DNA from: Sedimentisphaerales bacterium
GTDB lineage: Bacteria > Planctomycetota > Phycisphaerae > Sedimentisphaerales > Anaerobacaceae
DNA: 49,419 nt
Assembly (NCBI GenBank): GCA_016927855.1
Contig: JAFGLV010000070.1
Span: 1-49,419, forward strand
Direction of reading: 5' to 3'
Part shown: piece after piece, positions 23,363 to 32,162 of the stretch
Numbering within the stretch: the first letter of the stretch is position 1
Layout of the letters: the number at the start of each line of letters is the position of its first letter
The notes under the pieces: generated by a model
Told to the model about the DNA's origin: nothing
The model's database searches: none
What the model saw: only the letters and a program-made list of their open reading frames with translations
Translations under genes and position numbers: made by a program

Positions 23363-25084
23363 ATGATCAAAAACACTATCTTCTACACCATCGGAGGACT
23401 GGGACTCTTTCTCTTTGGCATGAGGTTGATGTCCGAGGGCCTGCGGGCCGTGGCCGGTCGCAAGCTCAAGCGGATCCTCGAATCCATGACAAAGAAGGCG
23501 ATTGTCGCCTTCGTCATCGGCGCCGGCGTGACTGCCTTGGTGCAGTCCAGTTCGGCGACCAGCGTCATGGTCATCGGCTTCGTCAACGCGGGCCTGCTTA
23601 CTTTGAAGCAGGCCGTTTGCGTTATTATAGGCACCAATGTCGGCACGACTGCTACCGCGTGGCTGGTCTCGATCTCCGGCCTGGGCGCTTTCAAGATCGC
23701 CGCGTACGCGCTGCCTGCGGTGGGCCTGGGTTTCGTCCTGCACGTGGCTGGTCGAACGCGCAAGATGAAGAACCTGGGGCAAATCCTGCTGGGCTTCGGG
23801 ATTCTCTTCCTTGGCATCGAGTACATGAAGGACGCGTTCGGGCCGCTGCAGGGAAGCGAACGCGTTCAGCAGCTTTTCGTCTCGCTGGGGGACAAGCCGT
23901 TTCTGGCAATCCTGGCGGGCGCCGTCGTGACGATGCTGCTTCAGAGTAGCTCGGCCGCGATCGCGATCGTCCAATTGCTGGCGATCGGCGGCGCTTTCGG
24001 CCGCGACTGGCAGGTGGCGCTCGATGTCGCGATCCCGTTCGTGCTGGGCAGCAACATCGGCACGACGATCACGGCTCAACTGGCGGCGCTCCAGGCCAAT
24101 CTGAACGCGCGGCGTGCCGCCTGGGCGCACACGATTTTCAACATTCTGGGCTCGGCGCTGGCGTATCCGTTCGTCCACTTCGGCCTTTTCGCAGCGCTGG
24201 TGGTCGCGGTCTCGCCCTGGAGGCTGGGACCGACAACGATTGCGATGTCCATTGCGGTCGCTCACACCGTGTTCAACGTCATCAATTCCGGCGTCTTCCT
24301 GCCGCTGGCCGGCCTGCTGGCGCGCGTGGTCGTCTGGCTGGTTCCGGAGCGGGCCCACGATGCGGCCATGAGGCCGGTCGTGCTCGAGAAACACCTGCTG
24401 GACACGCCGGAGATCGCGCTGGAGCAGACCAAACGCGAGATCGTGCGCATGGCCAAGACCGCCAAACGGGCGGTCCGAACCGCTATCAGCGGCATCGCCG
24501 ACAGCGACTTTCGCAAGCTCGAGCTGGCTCGCCAGGCGGAGGATTTCACCGACGTCTTCCAGTTCGAAATCACCTCTTACCTGTCGGCACTATCGAGTCG
24601 GCACCTTTCCGACGAAGTCTCGATTGAGCTGCCTGTACTGCTCCATACTGTCAATGACCTCGAACGGGTGGGCGATCACGCCGTCAACATCGTCGAGATT
24701 GCCGAACGCAAGATCGACCAGAAGATCGTATTCAGCGACTCGGCCCTCAGGGAGGCGGAGCGACTGGAGGCGGAACTCGAGCAGATGTTCGATCGCATCA
24801 TTGCGTCCCTCCAGGACAACAGCACCGAGCCGGCCCGCGCGGCACTCGCGAACGAGCGCAATCTCAACGCCATGCAGATGGAATTCCGCCGCGCTCACGT
24901 CGACCGGATGCGGGATGGACTCTGCACGCCGGAGGCAGGATTGATCTTCATCGATCTCGTCGACAACGCGGAGAAGATCGGCGACCATCTCACCAACATC
25001 GCCCAGGCGGTCATGGGCGGCCTGCAGTGGGCCGGCGTCGAACCGCGCATCGTCGGCGGAGGGCAGCCGGACAACGAGCAGTAG
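23363..25084 (+). CDS. Na/Pi cotransporter family protein with C-terminal PhoU-like domain (copy 1)
   Basis: A 573-residue NptA/SLC34-type sodium-phosphate symporter. Two inverted membrane repeats each carry the QSSS signature (LVQSSSATSVMVIG and LLQSSSAAIAIVQ), followed by G-x-N-x-GTT motifs. Residues about 350-560 form a cytoplasmic PhoU-like helical domain (NDLERVGDHAVNIVEIAE, ...NAEKIGDHLTNIAQ). It would bring phosphate in with Na+. It follows phoB by 129 bases and is paralogous to the next gene. Confidence 0.88.
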   Translation: MIKNTIFYTIGGLGLFLFGMRLMSEGLRAVAGRKLKRILESMTKKAIVAFVIGAGVTALVQSSSATSVMVIGFVNAGLLTLKQAVCVIIGTNVGTTATAWLVSISGLGAFKIAAYALPAVGLGFVLHVAGRTRKMKNLGQILLGFGILFLGIEYMKDAFGPLQGSERVQQLFVSLGDKPFLAILAGAVVTMLLQSSSAAIAIVQLLAIGGAFGRDWQVALDVAIPFVLGSNIGTTITAQLAALQANLNARRAAWAHTIFNILGSALAYPFVHFGLFAALVVAVSPWRLGPTTIAMSIAVAHTVFNVINSGVFLPLAGLLARVVVWLVPERAHDAAMRPVVLEKHLLDTPEIALEQTKREIVRMAKTAKRAVRTAISGIADSDFRKLELARQAEDFTDVFQFEITSYLSALSSRHLSDEVSIELPVLLHTVNDLERVGDHAVNIVEIAERKIDQKIVFSDSALREAERLEAELEQMFDRIIASLQDNSTEPARAALANERNLNAMQMEFRRAHVDRMRDGLCTPEAGLIFIDLVDNAEKIGDHLTNIAQAVMGGLQWAGVEPRIVGGGQPDNEQ

Positions 25085-25184
25085 ACAGGCCTGCCAACAG
25101 AAGATCAGGGCTCCAGATAGGGAAGGTCGCGGCGGTCTGCCGACCGACCAGGGCTCAAGTAGCAGCAATCGATAGAGGATAGGT

Positions 25185-26888
25185 ATGGACATCAAAGACA
25201 TGTTCTTCGGCACCGTCGGCGGGTTAGGGCTGTTTCTTTTCGGTATGCAGCTCATGACCGACGGATTGAAGAAGACGGCCGGACAGAAGCTCAAGAGCCT
25301 GCTGGAGGCATTGACCAGACACCGCTTGATCGCTGTCCTGATGGGCGCTTTCGTGACGTGCCTGATTCAATCGAGCTCGGCGACGACGGTCATGACGGTC
25401 GGGCTCGTCAACGCTGGCTTGCTCACGCTGCGCCAGGCGCTGTGCGTGGTGCTCGGCGCCAATATCGGCACGACGTTCACCGCCTGGCTCGTCTCGGCCT
25501 TCGCGATGTTCAAGATCAGCAGCTACGCCTTGCCGATGATCGGCGTGGGGTTCCTGTTCAGCATCGTCGGCAGATCAGAGAAGGCCAGGAGCGTCGGGCA
25601 GATCATGCTCGGCTTCGGCCTGCTGTTCATGGGCATCCACTTCATGAAGGAGGCGTTCGCTCCGCTGGAGCACCACGAGGGCGCCAAGCAGGCGCTGATC
25701 TGGCTGGGAGGCAACCCCATCTTGGCGGTCCTGGCCGGAACGATCCTGACGATGCTGTTGCAGAGCAGTTCCGCTTCGATTGCCATGATTCAGACCCTGG
25801 CCTTCCAGGGCGCCTTCGGGACGGATTGGGACCTGGTGCTCCGCGTCGCGGTTCCGTTCATCCTGGGAGACAACATCGGTACGACCATCACCGCTCAGAT
25901 CGCGGCTTTGCGGACCTCGCGCAACGCCCGACGGACCGCGATGGGACACACGATGTTCAACGTCATCGGCGTCCTCTACATTCTGCCTTTCGTCAGCTTG
26001 GGTTGGTTTGCCGACGCCGTTGAATGGGTCGCGCCCTTCAGTCTGTCGAAAGGGACGATCATGGTCAGTCTGGCCATCGCGCATAGCATGTTCAATGTAT
26101 TCAACACCATCGTGTTTCTTCCCTTGATGCGCGGCCTCGAAATCGTTGTCATGTGGATTCTGCCGGTCAAGGCCGATGAGGTGGTCTGGCAACCGGTGGT
26201 GCTGGAGCGGCACCTGCTGAATACGCCGGTGCTGGCGCTCGCGCAGGCGCGTCGCGAGATCGTGCGCATGGCAAAGGCTGCCGAGCACGCCGTGACGATG
26301 GCGGTTGATGGTCTGCTCGCCGACAACCCCAAGTCCGTCAAGGCGGTCCGGGAAATCGAGGACCAGGTCGATTCGTTTCAGTTGGAGATCACGTCGTATC
26401 TGTCCGATCTGTCCCAGGAGACGCTATCCGAAAGTGTTTCTACCGAGCTGCCGGTGCTGTTGCATGCCGTCAACGATCTTGAACGTGTCGGCGATCACGC
26501 CGTGAACATTGCTGAGATTGCCGACCGCAAGATGCAGCAGAGACTGTCCTTCAGCGGCGCGGCGATGCAGGAGGCGGGCGACCTGAGGGGCGAGATATCC
26601 ACGATGTTCGCCGACGTCATCGCGGCGCTGGAAAGCGGCAACGTGGAGCAGGCCCGACCCGCTCTGGCCAGCGAGCGCAAGCTCAACCAGATGCAGGTGG
26701 AGTTCCGCCGCAGCCACGTGGCGCGGATGACGGACGGCATCTGCTCGGCGGTTACGGGTCTGATCTTCATCGACCTCGTAGACAACGTCGAGAAGATCGG
26801 CGATCATTTGACGAATATTGCCCAGGCGATCATCGGCGGCCTGCAATGGGAAGGGGTCAAGCCCAAGAAGGTAGACCCGGTTGCCTGA
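25185..26888 (+). CDS. Na/Pi cotransporter family protein with C-terminal PhoU-like domain (copy 2)
   Basis: A 567-residue paralogue of the preceding gene with the same layout: paired QSSS membrane repeats (LIQSSSATTVMTVG, LLQSSSASIAMIQ), G-x-N-x-GTT and a PhoU-like tail (NDLERVGDHAVNIAEIAD). The two proteins are similar along their whole length, which points to tandem duplication. Different affinity or direction of transport is possible, but the sequence does not show it. The stop lies 35 bases before the phoR start. Confidence 0.88.
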   Translation: MDIKDMFFGTVGGLGLFLFGMQLMTDGLKKTAGQKLKSLLEALTRHRLIAVLMGAFVTCLIQSSSATTVMTVGLVNAGLLTLRQALCVVLGANIGTTFTAWLVSAFAMFKISSYALPMIGVGFLFSIVGRSEKARSVGQIMLGFGLLFMGIHFMKEAFAPLEHHEGAKQALIWLGGNPILAVLAGTILTMLLQSSSASIAMIQTLAFQGAFGTDWDLVLRVAVPFILGDNIGTTITAQIAALRTSRNARRTAMGHTMFNVIGVLYILPFVSLGWFADAVEWVAPFSLSKGTIMVSLAIAHSMFNVFNTIVFLPLMRGLEIVVMWILPVKADEVVWQPVVLERHLLNTPVLALAQARREIVRMAKAAEHAVTMAVDGLLADNPKSVKAVREIEDQVDSFQLEITSYLSDLSQETLSESVSTELPVLLHAVNDLERVGDHAVNIAEIADRKMQQRLSFSGAAMQEAGDLRGEISTMFADVIAALESGNVEQARPALASERKLNQMQVEFRRSHVARMTDGICSAVTGLIFIDLVDNVEKIGDHLTNIAQAIIGGLQWEGVKPKKVDPVA

Positions 26889-26922
26889 TCGGTCGCTTGA
26901 CGCCGGCAAGGTGGTCAAGAGA

Positions 26923-28701
26923 ATGTCGCGAAGAAGACTAATCTGGCAGTTCTACCCGTTCTTCCTGGCGGTGATCCTGGCGGCGCTGGTGGTCGCGACG
27001 GCGTACTTCTCATACACCCTGCGCGAGTTCTTCCTGGACCAGATCGAGTATGAGTTGCGGCTGGCGGCGGAGATGAGCATGCCGCAGATTGCCGCAGCAT
27101 TGAGCGGTGGGGATCCTGCCGAGATTGACGCGCTGTGTAAGAAGTTGGGCGCGGCCGGCGATGGGCAACTCCGTCTGACGGTCATCACCGTCGGCGGCAA
27201 GGTGCTCGGCGATTCCGATGAGAACCCTGCCCAGATGAAGGACCACTCTGATCGAGCCGAATTCATACAGGCACTGCGAATAGGCTACGGCCAGTCGGTT
27301 CGTCTGAGCCCGACGCTCGGCAAGGACATGATGTACGTCGCGATGCCCATCGTCCAGGGCGGCCAGCCTACAGCAATCGTCCGCACGGCCATTCCCACCA
27401 CGGAAATCAGCGAGACGATGCATGGCGTCTATGTCAACGTCGTCTGGGCCGGGGTCGCGGTGGCGCTGGGTGCCGCCTTCCTGAGCTACCTCATCTCCCG
27501 CCGCATCGGTCAACCCGTCACCCAGATGAAAGGCATAGCGCAACTCTTTGCCGAAGGGCAGCTTAACATCCGTGTCCCCACGGGCGGCGCCGCGGAGCTC
27601 GACGATCTGGCCAAGGCGCTCAACGCCATGGCGACTCAGCTTCAGGACAGAATCCGCACGATCACCGAGCAGCGCAACGAATTGAAGGCGGTGCTCTCCA
27701 GCCTTGCCGAAGGCGTTCTGGCAGTCGATGCGGCCGGGCACATCGTCAGTGTGAACGTCGCGGCGGCGCGACTGTTGAGCATCGATCCCGCTTCCGCTGC
27801 GGGACGGAACGTCGAGGAGGTGATCCGCAACGTTGGCTTGCAGCAGTTCGTCCACCGCACGCTCAGCAGCGACCAGCCCACGGAAGGCAACGCATCTTTC
27901 CCCGATGAAGGCGGGCGCTTTTTCCACCTGCACGGCGCCGGTCTGGCCGATCCGCAGGGTCGGCGCGTCGGGGCCGTCATTGTCTTGAGCGACATGACGC
28001 GAATTCATCGGCTGGAGAACCTGCGGCGCGACTTCGTGGCCAACGTTTCGCACGAGCTGAAAACGCCGGTGACGTCGATCCAGGGTTTCGTAGAGGCCCT
28101 CCGGGAGGGCAACTTGGGCGATCCCGAGCAGACGCAGCGCTACCTGGGCATCATCGCTAAGCACGCCGAGCGTCTCAACTCCATTATCGACGATCTGCTG
28201 AGCCTCTCGCGCCTGGAAGAAGGGACGGAACGGCGCGCCATTCTGTTCGAGACGATGAAGCTGCGTCCCGTCCTCGAGGCTGCGGTCGACCTGGCCAGCG
28301 TCAGGGCCGAACAGAAGCAAGTCAAAGTCGCATTATCCTGTGACGACGATCTCGAAGCCAAGATCAACGCGCCGTTGCTGGAGCAGGCCGTCATCAACCT
28401 GGTGGACAACGCCGTCAAGTACAGCGACGAAGGCAGCCGGGTGGATATCGAAGTCCGCTGGCAGGACACGTTCGTTGCCATCGACGTGCGGGACTCCGGC
28501 TGCGGCATACCGCAAGAACATTTGACGCGGATCTTCGAACGGTTTTACGTGGTCGACAAGAGCCGCAGCCGCAAGCTGGGCGGCACCGGGCTAGGCTTGG
28601 CGATCGTCAAGCACATCGCCTCCGTCCACGGTGGGCACGTGACGGTCAGCAGCACACCCGGACAGGGCAGCAGGTTCACCTTGCGTTTGCCCGGTGGTTA
28701 G
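26923..28701 (+). CDS. phoR: PhoR-like phosphate sensor histidine kinase
   Basis: About 592 residues. N-terminal helix (about 9-30), periplasmic region (about 31-180), second helix, HAMP, a PAS domain (about 255-365; 'VLSSLAEGVLAVDAAGHIVSVN'), the HisKA motif FVANVSHELKTPVTSIQGF, and a HATPase with N box NLVDNAVKYS, DSGCGI and GTGLGL. The PAS-HisKA-HATPase order is typical of PhoR. The ATG at 26923 is preferred over a TTG that overlaps the transporter gene. It is separated from phoB by the two transporter genes but clearly belongs to the same system. Confidence 0.87.
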   Translation: MSRRRLIWQFYPFFLAVILAALVVATAYFSYTLREFFLDQIEYELRLAAEMSMPQIAAALSGGDPAEIDALCKKLGAAGDGQLRLTVITVGGKVLGDSDENPAQMKDHSDRAEFIQALRIGYGQSVRLSPTLGKDMMYVAMPIVQGGQPTAIVRTAIPTTEISETMHGVYVNVVWAGVAVALGAAFLSYLISRRIGQPVTQMKGIAQLFAEGQLNIRVPTGGAAELDDLAKALNAMATQLQDRIRTITEQRNELKAVLSSLAEGVLAVDAAGHIVSVNVAAARLLSIDPASAAGRNVEEVIRNVGLQQFVHRTLSSDQPTEGNASFPDEGGRFFHLHGAGLADPQGRRVGAVIVLSDMTRIHRLENLRRDFVANVSHELKTPVTSIQGFVEALREGNLGDPEQTQRYLGIIAKHAERLNSIIDDLLSLSRLEEGTERRAILFETMKLRPVLEAAVDLASVRAEQKQVKVALSCDDDLEAKINAPLLEQAVINLVDNAVKYSDEGSRVDIEVRWQDTFVAIDVRDSGCGIPQEHLTRIFERFYVVDKSRSRKLGGTGLGLAIVKHIASVHGGHVTVSSTPGQGSRFTLRLPGG

Positions 28702-28769
28702 CACCCGCTCTCCAGGCCCGGCCGTCGCGACAGACTTGGGCCGTCGGTGCTGACCTCGCCTCCGTGGGT

Positions 28770-28809
28770 TTAGCGCAATTCTAACGGAAGCCTGATCCGG
28801 CCTTAATAC
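28770..28809 (+). promoter_or_regulatory. Pho-box-like array upstream of the porin gene
   Basis: TTAGCGC, CTAACGG, CTGATCC and TTAATAC start at 28770, 28781, 28792 and 28803, exactly 11 bases apart. They resemble the pstS repeats less perfectly. About 100 bases ahead of the porin start. Confidence 0.5.
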
Positions 28810-28909
28810 GCATACGGTACTCAAGGGCAGAACCGGTTGTCAATGCGTCCTCAGGACTTGACCTTGGGGGCGCGCCGGATACCGAGGTCCTTTGTTGGAG
28901 ACGCTGAAA

Positions 28910-30229
28910 ATGGACAAAGGGAAGGTCAAGGGTTGGAGTCTGCGCTTATCGATCGTGATGATAGGCGCCCTAGTGTGGCCGGCCATCGCGCGATCCGATG
29001 AGATTGACGATCTCAGGCAGGAGTTGGCCGGACAGAAACAGCGGACCGCCGAGCTGGAAGACCGGATCAACCAGCTTGAAGCCAGACAAAGGCTGAAGGA
29101 ACGCAGCCAGAAGGAGGATATGGAGCAGGCCCTCGAGACAGTCCAAGCGCAGCCGAAGGAGGGCGTCATCCCGCAGGCTCTAGAGTGGGCCAAGAACGTC
29201 AAATGGTCGGGCGACTTCCGGTATCGCTACGAGTTCATCGATAAGCAAGGCAGTCCCGAGCGTCACCGTAACCGCATCCGGGCCCGCCTCGGCCTGGAAG
29301 CCAAGGTAGCGGACGAGTGGGACGTGGCTTTCCGGCTGGCCTCGGGCGAAAGAGACCTGGTCGGCACCGATGACATCGGCGACCCGATCTCCAGCAACCA
29401 GACGCTCACGAAGTACTTCTCCAGCAAGGATATCTGGCTCGATCTGGCCTACTTCGACTATCATCCCGGCCGTCTGGACGGGCTGAACGTCTTTGGCGGC
29501 AAGGTCAAGAACCCCTTCCTGGCCGTCGGCAAGAATCAGATGATCTGGGACAGCGACCTCAATCCCGAGGGCATATCGGGCCAGTACGGCTTCTCGCTGA
29601 ATCCGAGCACGAAGGGGCAGATCAATGCCGGCGGCTTCTGGGTCAATGAAAGCTCCTCTGGCGTCGATACCGGTCTGTTCGGCGTCCAAGGCTACCTGAC
29701 CAAGACCCTTGGCAACCCCGACACGCTGGTCTTTGGAGCCGGCTACTACAACTACACGAATCTCCAGGGCCGCACCGATGCCTATGGCATCCTCGCCGGC
29801 AATACCGCCGGGCCCGGCAACACCTGGGCCAGCGACTACACGCTTATCGAGCTGTTTGCGGAATATACGACGAAGGTATTCGACCTGCCGTTCTCTGTCT
29901 TTGGCGATTGGGTCCACAACGTCGATGCGATTACCGATCAGGACACCGGCTGGCTCGTCGGGACCACGATCAATAAGGCCAAAGACCCCGGCTCGTGGCA
30001 GTTCAGCTACGACTACCGCGATCTGGAGGCCGATGCCGTTGTCGGCGCCTTCACCGACTCCGACTTCATCGGCGGCGGCACCGGCGGCCAGGGCCATCGT
30101 TTTGCCTTTGCCTACCAGGTGGCCAAGAACGTCCAGGCAGCGCTGACGTACTTCCTGGATACCATCGACCGGAGCGGACCGGATCTGGACTACAGCCGTC
30201 TCCAGGCGGATCTCGTGCTGAAATTCTAA
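28910..30229 (+). CDS. Putative outer-membrane porin, probably phosphate-regulated
   Basis: A 439-residue outer-membrane protein. A signal peptide (about 1-26) is followed by a coiled coil (about 28-75; 'LRQELAGQKQRTAELEDRINQLEARQR') and then a beta-barrel region rich in aromatic, alternating strands, ending in the terminal Phe motif (DLVLKF). It resembles the 'putative porin' family (Porin_5-like) and plays the part that PhoE or OprP/OprO play in other bacteria, but substrate specificity cannot be read from the sequence. Position between phoR and pstS and the 11-bp repeats upstream imply induction under phosphate limitation. Confidence 0.78.
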   Translation: MDKGKVKGWSLRLSIVMIGALVWPAIARSDEIDDLRQELAGQKQRTAELEDRINQLEARQRLKERSQKEDMEQALETVQAQPKEGVIPQALEWAKNVKWSGDFRYRYEFIDKQGSPERHRNRIRARLGLEAKVADEWDVAFRLASGERDLVGTDDIGDPISSNQTLTKYFSSKDIWLDLAYFDYHPGRLDGLNVFGGKVKNPFLAVGKNQMIWDSDLNPEGISGQYGFSLNPSTKGQINAGGFWVNESSSGVDTGLFGVQGYLTKTLGNPDTLVFGAGYYNYTNLQGRTDAYGILAGNTAGPGNTWASDYTLIELFAEYTTKVFDLPFSVFGDWVHNVDAITDQDTGWLVGTTINKAKDPGSWQFSYDYRDLEADAVVGAFTDSDFIGGGTGGQGHRFAFAYQVAKNVQAALTYFLDTIDRSGPDLDYSRLQADLVLKF

Positions 30230-30250
30230 TCCCTTACACGGATCGGGTTT

Positions 30251-30290
30251 CTAACGCGCAGCTAGTCAGGCGCTAACACATTTCTAACAG
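30251..30290 (+). promoter_or_regulatory. Pho-box-like array upstream of pstS
   Basis: CTAACGC, CTAGTCA, CTAACAC and CTAACAG start at 30251, 30262, 30273 and 30284, each 11 bases apart. This is the spacing at which PhoB monomers bind (7-base repeat plus 4-base spacer). The last repeat is 33 bases before the pstS start. Confidence 0.75.
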
Positions 30291-30322
30291 GAATACCGTA
30301 CAAGACGGGAAAGGAGATCTAC

Positions 30323-31138
30323 ATGAAGACCATGCTTGTGAGTGTACTGCTATTGCTGGTGGGGGGCGTCGCCGCACCGGCGGAGACCCTGCAGATCGAA
30401 GGGTCCACGACCGTCGGACCGATTGCCGACGCGTTTGCCGGCTACTTCAAGACGGTTTACCCCGACTTGCAGATCACCGTCAACCAGACCGGCAGCGGCG
30501 ACGGCGCCGCAGCACTGATCGACGGACGTTGCGACATCGCGGATATGAGCCGGTTTATGAAGGCCGACGAGTTCGCCAAGGCTGTAGGCAAGGGCGTTTT
30601 ACCGGTGGCTCACGTAGTCGCCATGGACGGGGTCTGCGTCGTACTGCACCCGTCCAATCCGGTCTCGGCGCTGACCAAGGCCCAGATCCGTGATATCTAC
30701 GCCGGCAAAATCACCAACTGGAGCCAGGTTGGCGGCGTCAATGCCCTGATCGTGGCAATCAGCCGGGACACCTCCTCCGGGACATACGAAACGTTTGAGA
30801 CACTGGTCATGGCAGGTCAGAAGATGGGCCCAGGCGTGGAATACGTTAACTCCAATCCCCAGGCGCAGGCACGCGTCAAGACGACGCAAGGCGCCATTGG
30901 CTACGTCGGGCTGGGTTTCGTCGATTCCTCGGTCAAGGCGGTGAAGGTGGACCAGATTCTGCCGACGCGGCAGACGATCACCAGCGGCACGTATCCGGTG
31001 GCCCGGCCGCTGTTTATGTTCACCAACGGCTATCCCAAGCTGGGCTCGATGGTTCACAAGTTCTGCACCTTCTACCTGACGGAAAAGGGCCAGGAACTGG
31101 TCGAAGCCAAGGGATTCGTGCCCCTTACGGACTATTAG
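30323..31138 (+). CDS. pstS: PstS phosphate-binding periplasmic protein
   Basis: A 271-residue periplasmic phosphate-binding protein with signal peptide (1 to about 20). Phosphate-binding loops are visible: IEGSTTVGPIADAF, GSGDGAAALIDGRCDIADMSR and SRDTSSGTYETFE. AAAGGAG is placed nine bases ahead of the ATG. First gene of pstSCAB-phoU, with a four-repeat Pho-box-like array directly upstream. Confidence 0.93.
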   Translation: MKTMLVSVLLLLVGGVAAPAETLQIEGSTTVGPIADAFAGYFKTVYPDLQITVNQTGSGDGAAALIDGRCDIADMSRFMKADEFAKAVGKGVLPVAHVVAMDGVCVVLHPSNPVSALTKAQIRDIYAGKITNWSQVGGVNALIVAISRDTSSGTYETFETLVMAGQKMGPGVEYVNSNPQAQARVKTTQGAIGYVGLGFVDSSVKAVKVDQILPTRQTITSGTYPVARPLFMFTNGYPKLGSMVHKFCTFYLTEKGQELVEAKGFVPLTDY

Positions 31139-31181
31139 CAGACGGGCAACCGCATTCCAATGTCACCGGCAGGACGAAATA

Positions 31182-32162
31182 GTGGATAGAGACGTGACTG
31201 TCGCACTGGAGCCGGCGGCCGAAGCTTCCCCTCGGCCGCTGGCGCTTACGCCCGGCGAGGACCTGCTGGGTTTCGTCGGCGCCTATCTGGGCCGGGCGCT
31301 GCTGCTCGTGGTTACCTGCACGTCGGTCCTGGTGGTCTTTCTGATTCTCGTTTTTGTCGTTCTCCGATCGGTGCCGTTCCTTGGCGGCTACGACCTCACG
31401 AAATTCTTGGCGAGCCAGGACTGGCGTCCGACCGCTGACGATCCATCTTTCGGTGCGCTGACGCTCATCGTCGGCTCGATCTACGTTTCTGTGGCGGCGT
31501 TGGTGTTCGCGGTGCCGGTCGGTATTCTGGCGGCCGTGTTCCTCAGCGAGATCGTCTCGTGGAAGGTCCGCAACGTGGTCAAGCCCGTCGTCGAAATTCT
31601 GGCCGCGATTCCCTCCGTCGCCTACGGATTCTTCGCGATCCTCGTGCTGGCGCCGTGGCTCCAGGAGCATTTCGGCTTCACGACCGGCACGAACGCCTTG
31701 AATGCGGCCCTGATCCTGGCGGTCATGGCGCTGCCGACGATTATCAGCGTGGGCGAGGACTCGATCTCGGCGCTCGGCCGGGAGCTGCGCGAAGCTTCCT
31801 ACAGTCTCGGGGCTACCCGCCTGGAGACGGTCGTCAAGGTCGTCATTCCCGCCGCGCACAGTGGTCTCATCGCGGCCGTGGTGCTGGGCATGATGCGCGC
31901 CATTGGCGAGACCATGGTCGTCTGGATGGCTTCCGGCAATGCCACGCAAATTCCGCACCCCTGGTGGGATTTGTCGCAGTCGATCCGCACGATGACCGCG
32001 ACCATCGCCGGCGAGATGGGCGAGGCGCCGGACATCGGCGGCGTGTCGCATCGCAGTGCCCTGTTTGCCGTCGGCGTCATCCTGCTGCTCATGACCGTCG
32101 TTCTGAACGTCATCAGCGAGTATTTTCTGTCGCGGGCGAAGAAAGCCGCCGGGAAGACCTAA
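31182..32162 (+). CDS. pstC: PstC phosphate ABC transporter permease
   Basis: A 326-residue inner-membrane permease with about six helices. The family pattern is clear: EIVSWKVRNVVKPVVEILAAIPSVAYGF and the EAA loop region ELREASYSLGATRLETVVKVVIPAA. The start is GTG at 31182 behind AGGA. The stop directly abuts the pstA ATG. Confidence 0.9.
   Translation: MDRDVTVALEPAAEASPRPLALTPGEDLLGFVGAYLGRALLLVVTCTSVLVVFLILVFVVLRSVPFLGGYDLTKFLASQDWRPTADDPSFGALTLIVGSIYVSVAALVFAVPVGILAAVFLSEIVSWKVRNVVKPVVEILAAIPSVAYGFFAILVLAPWLQEHFGFTTGTNALNAALILAVMALPTIISVGEDSISALGRELREASYSLGATRLETVVKVVIPAAHSGLIAAVVLGMMRAIGETMVVWMASGNATQIPHPWWDLSQSIRTMTATIAGEMGEAPDIGGVSHRSALFAVGVILLLMTVVLNVISEYFLSRAKKAAGKT

Noticed and set aside
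22379..24394. Long minus-strand open reading frame of 671 codons opposite phoB and the first Na/Pi transporter
   Set aside because: It is the antisense shadow of two well-supported genes in high-GC DNA. Its composition (rich in Arg, His, Gln, Asp) has no domain.
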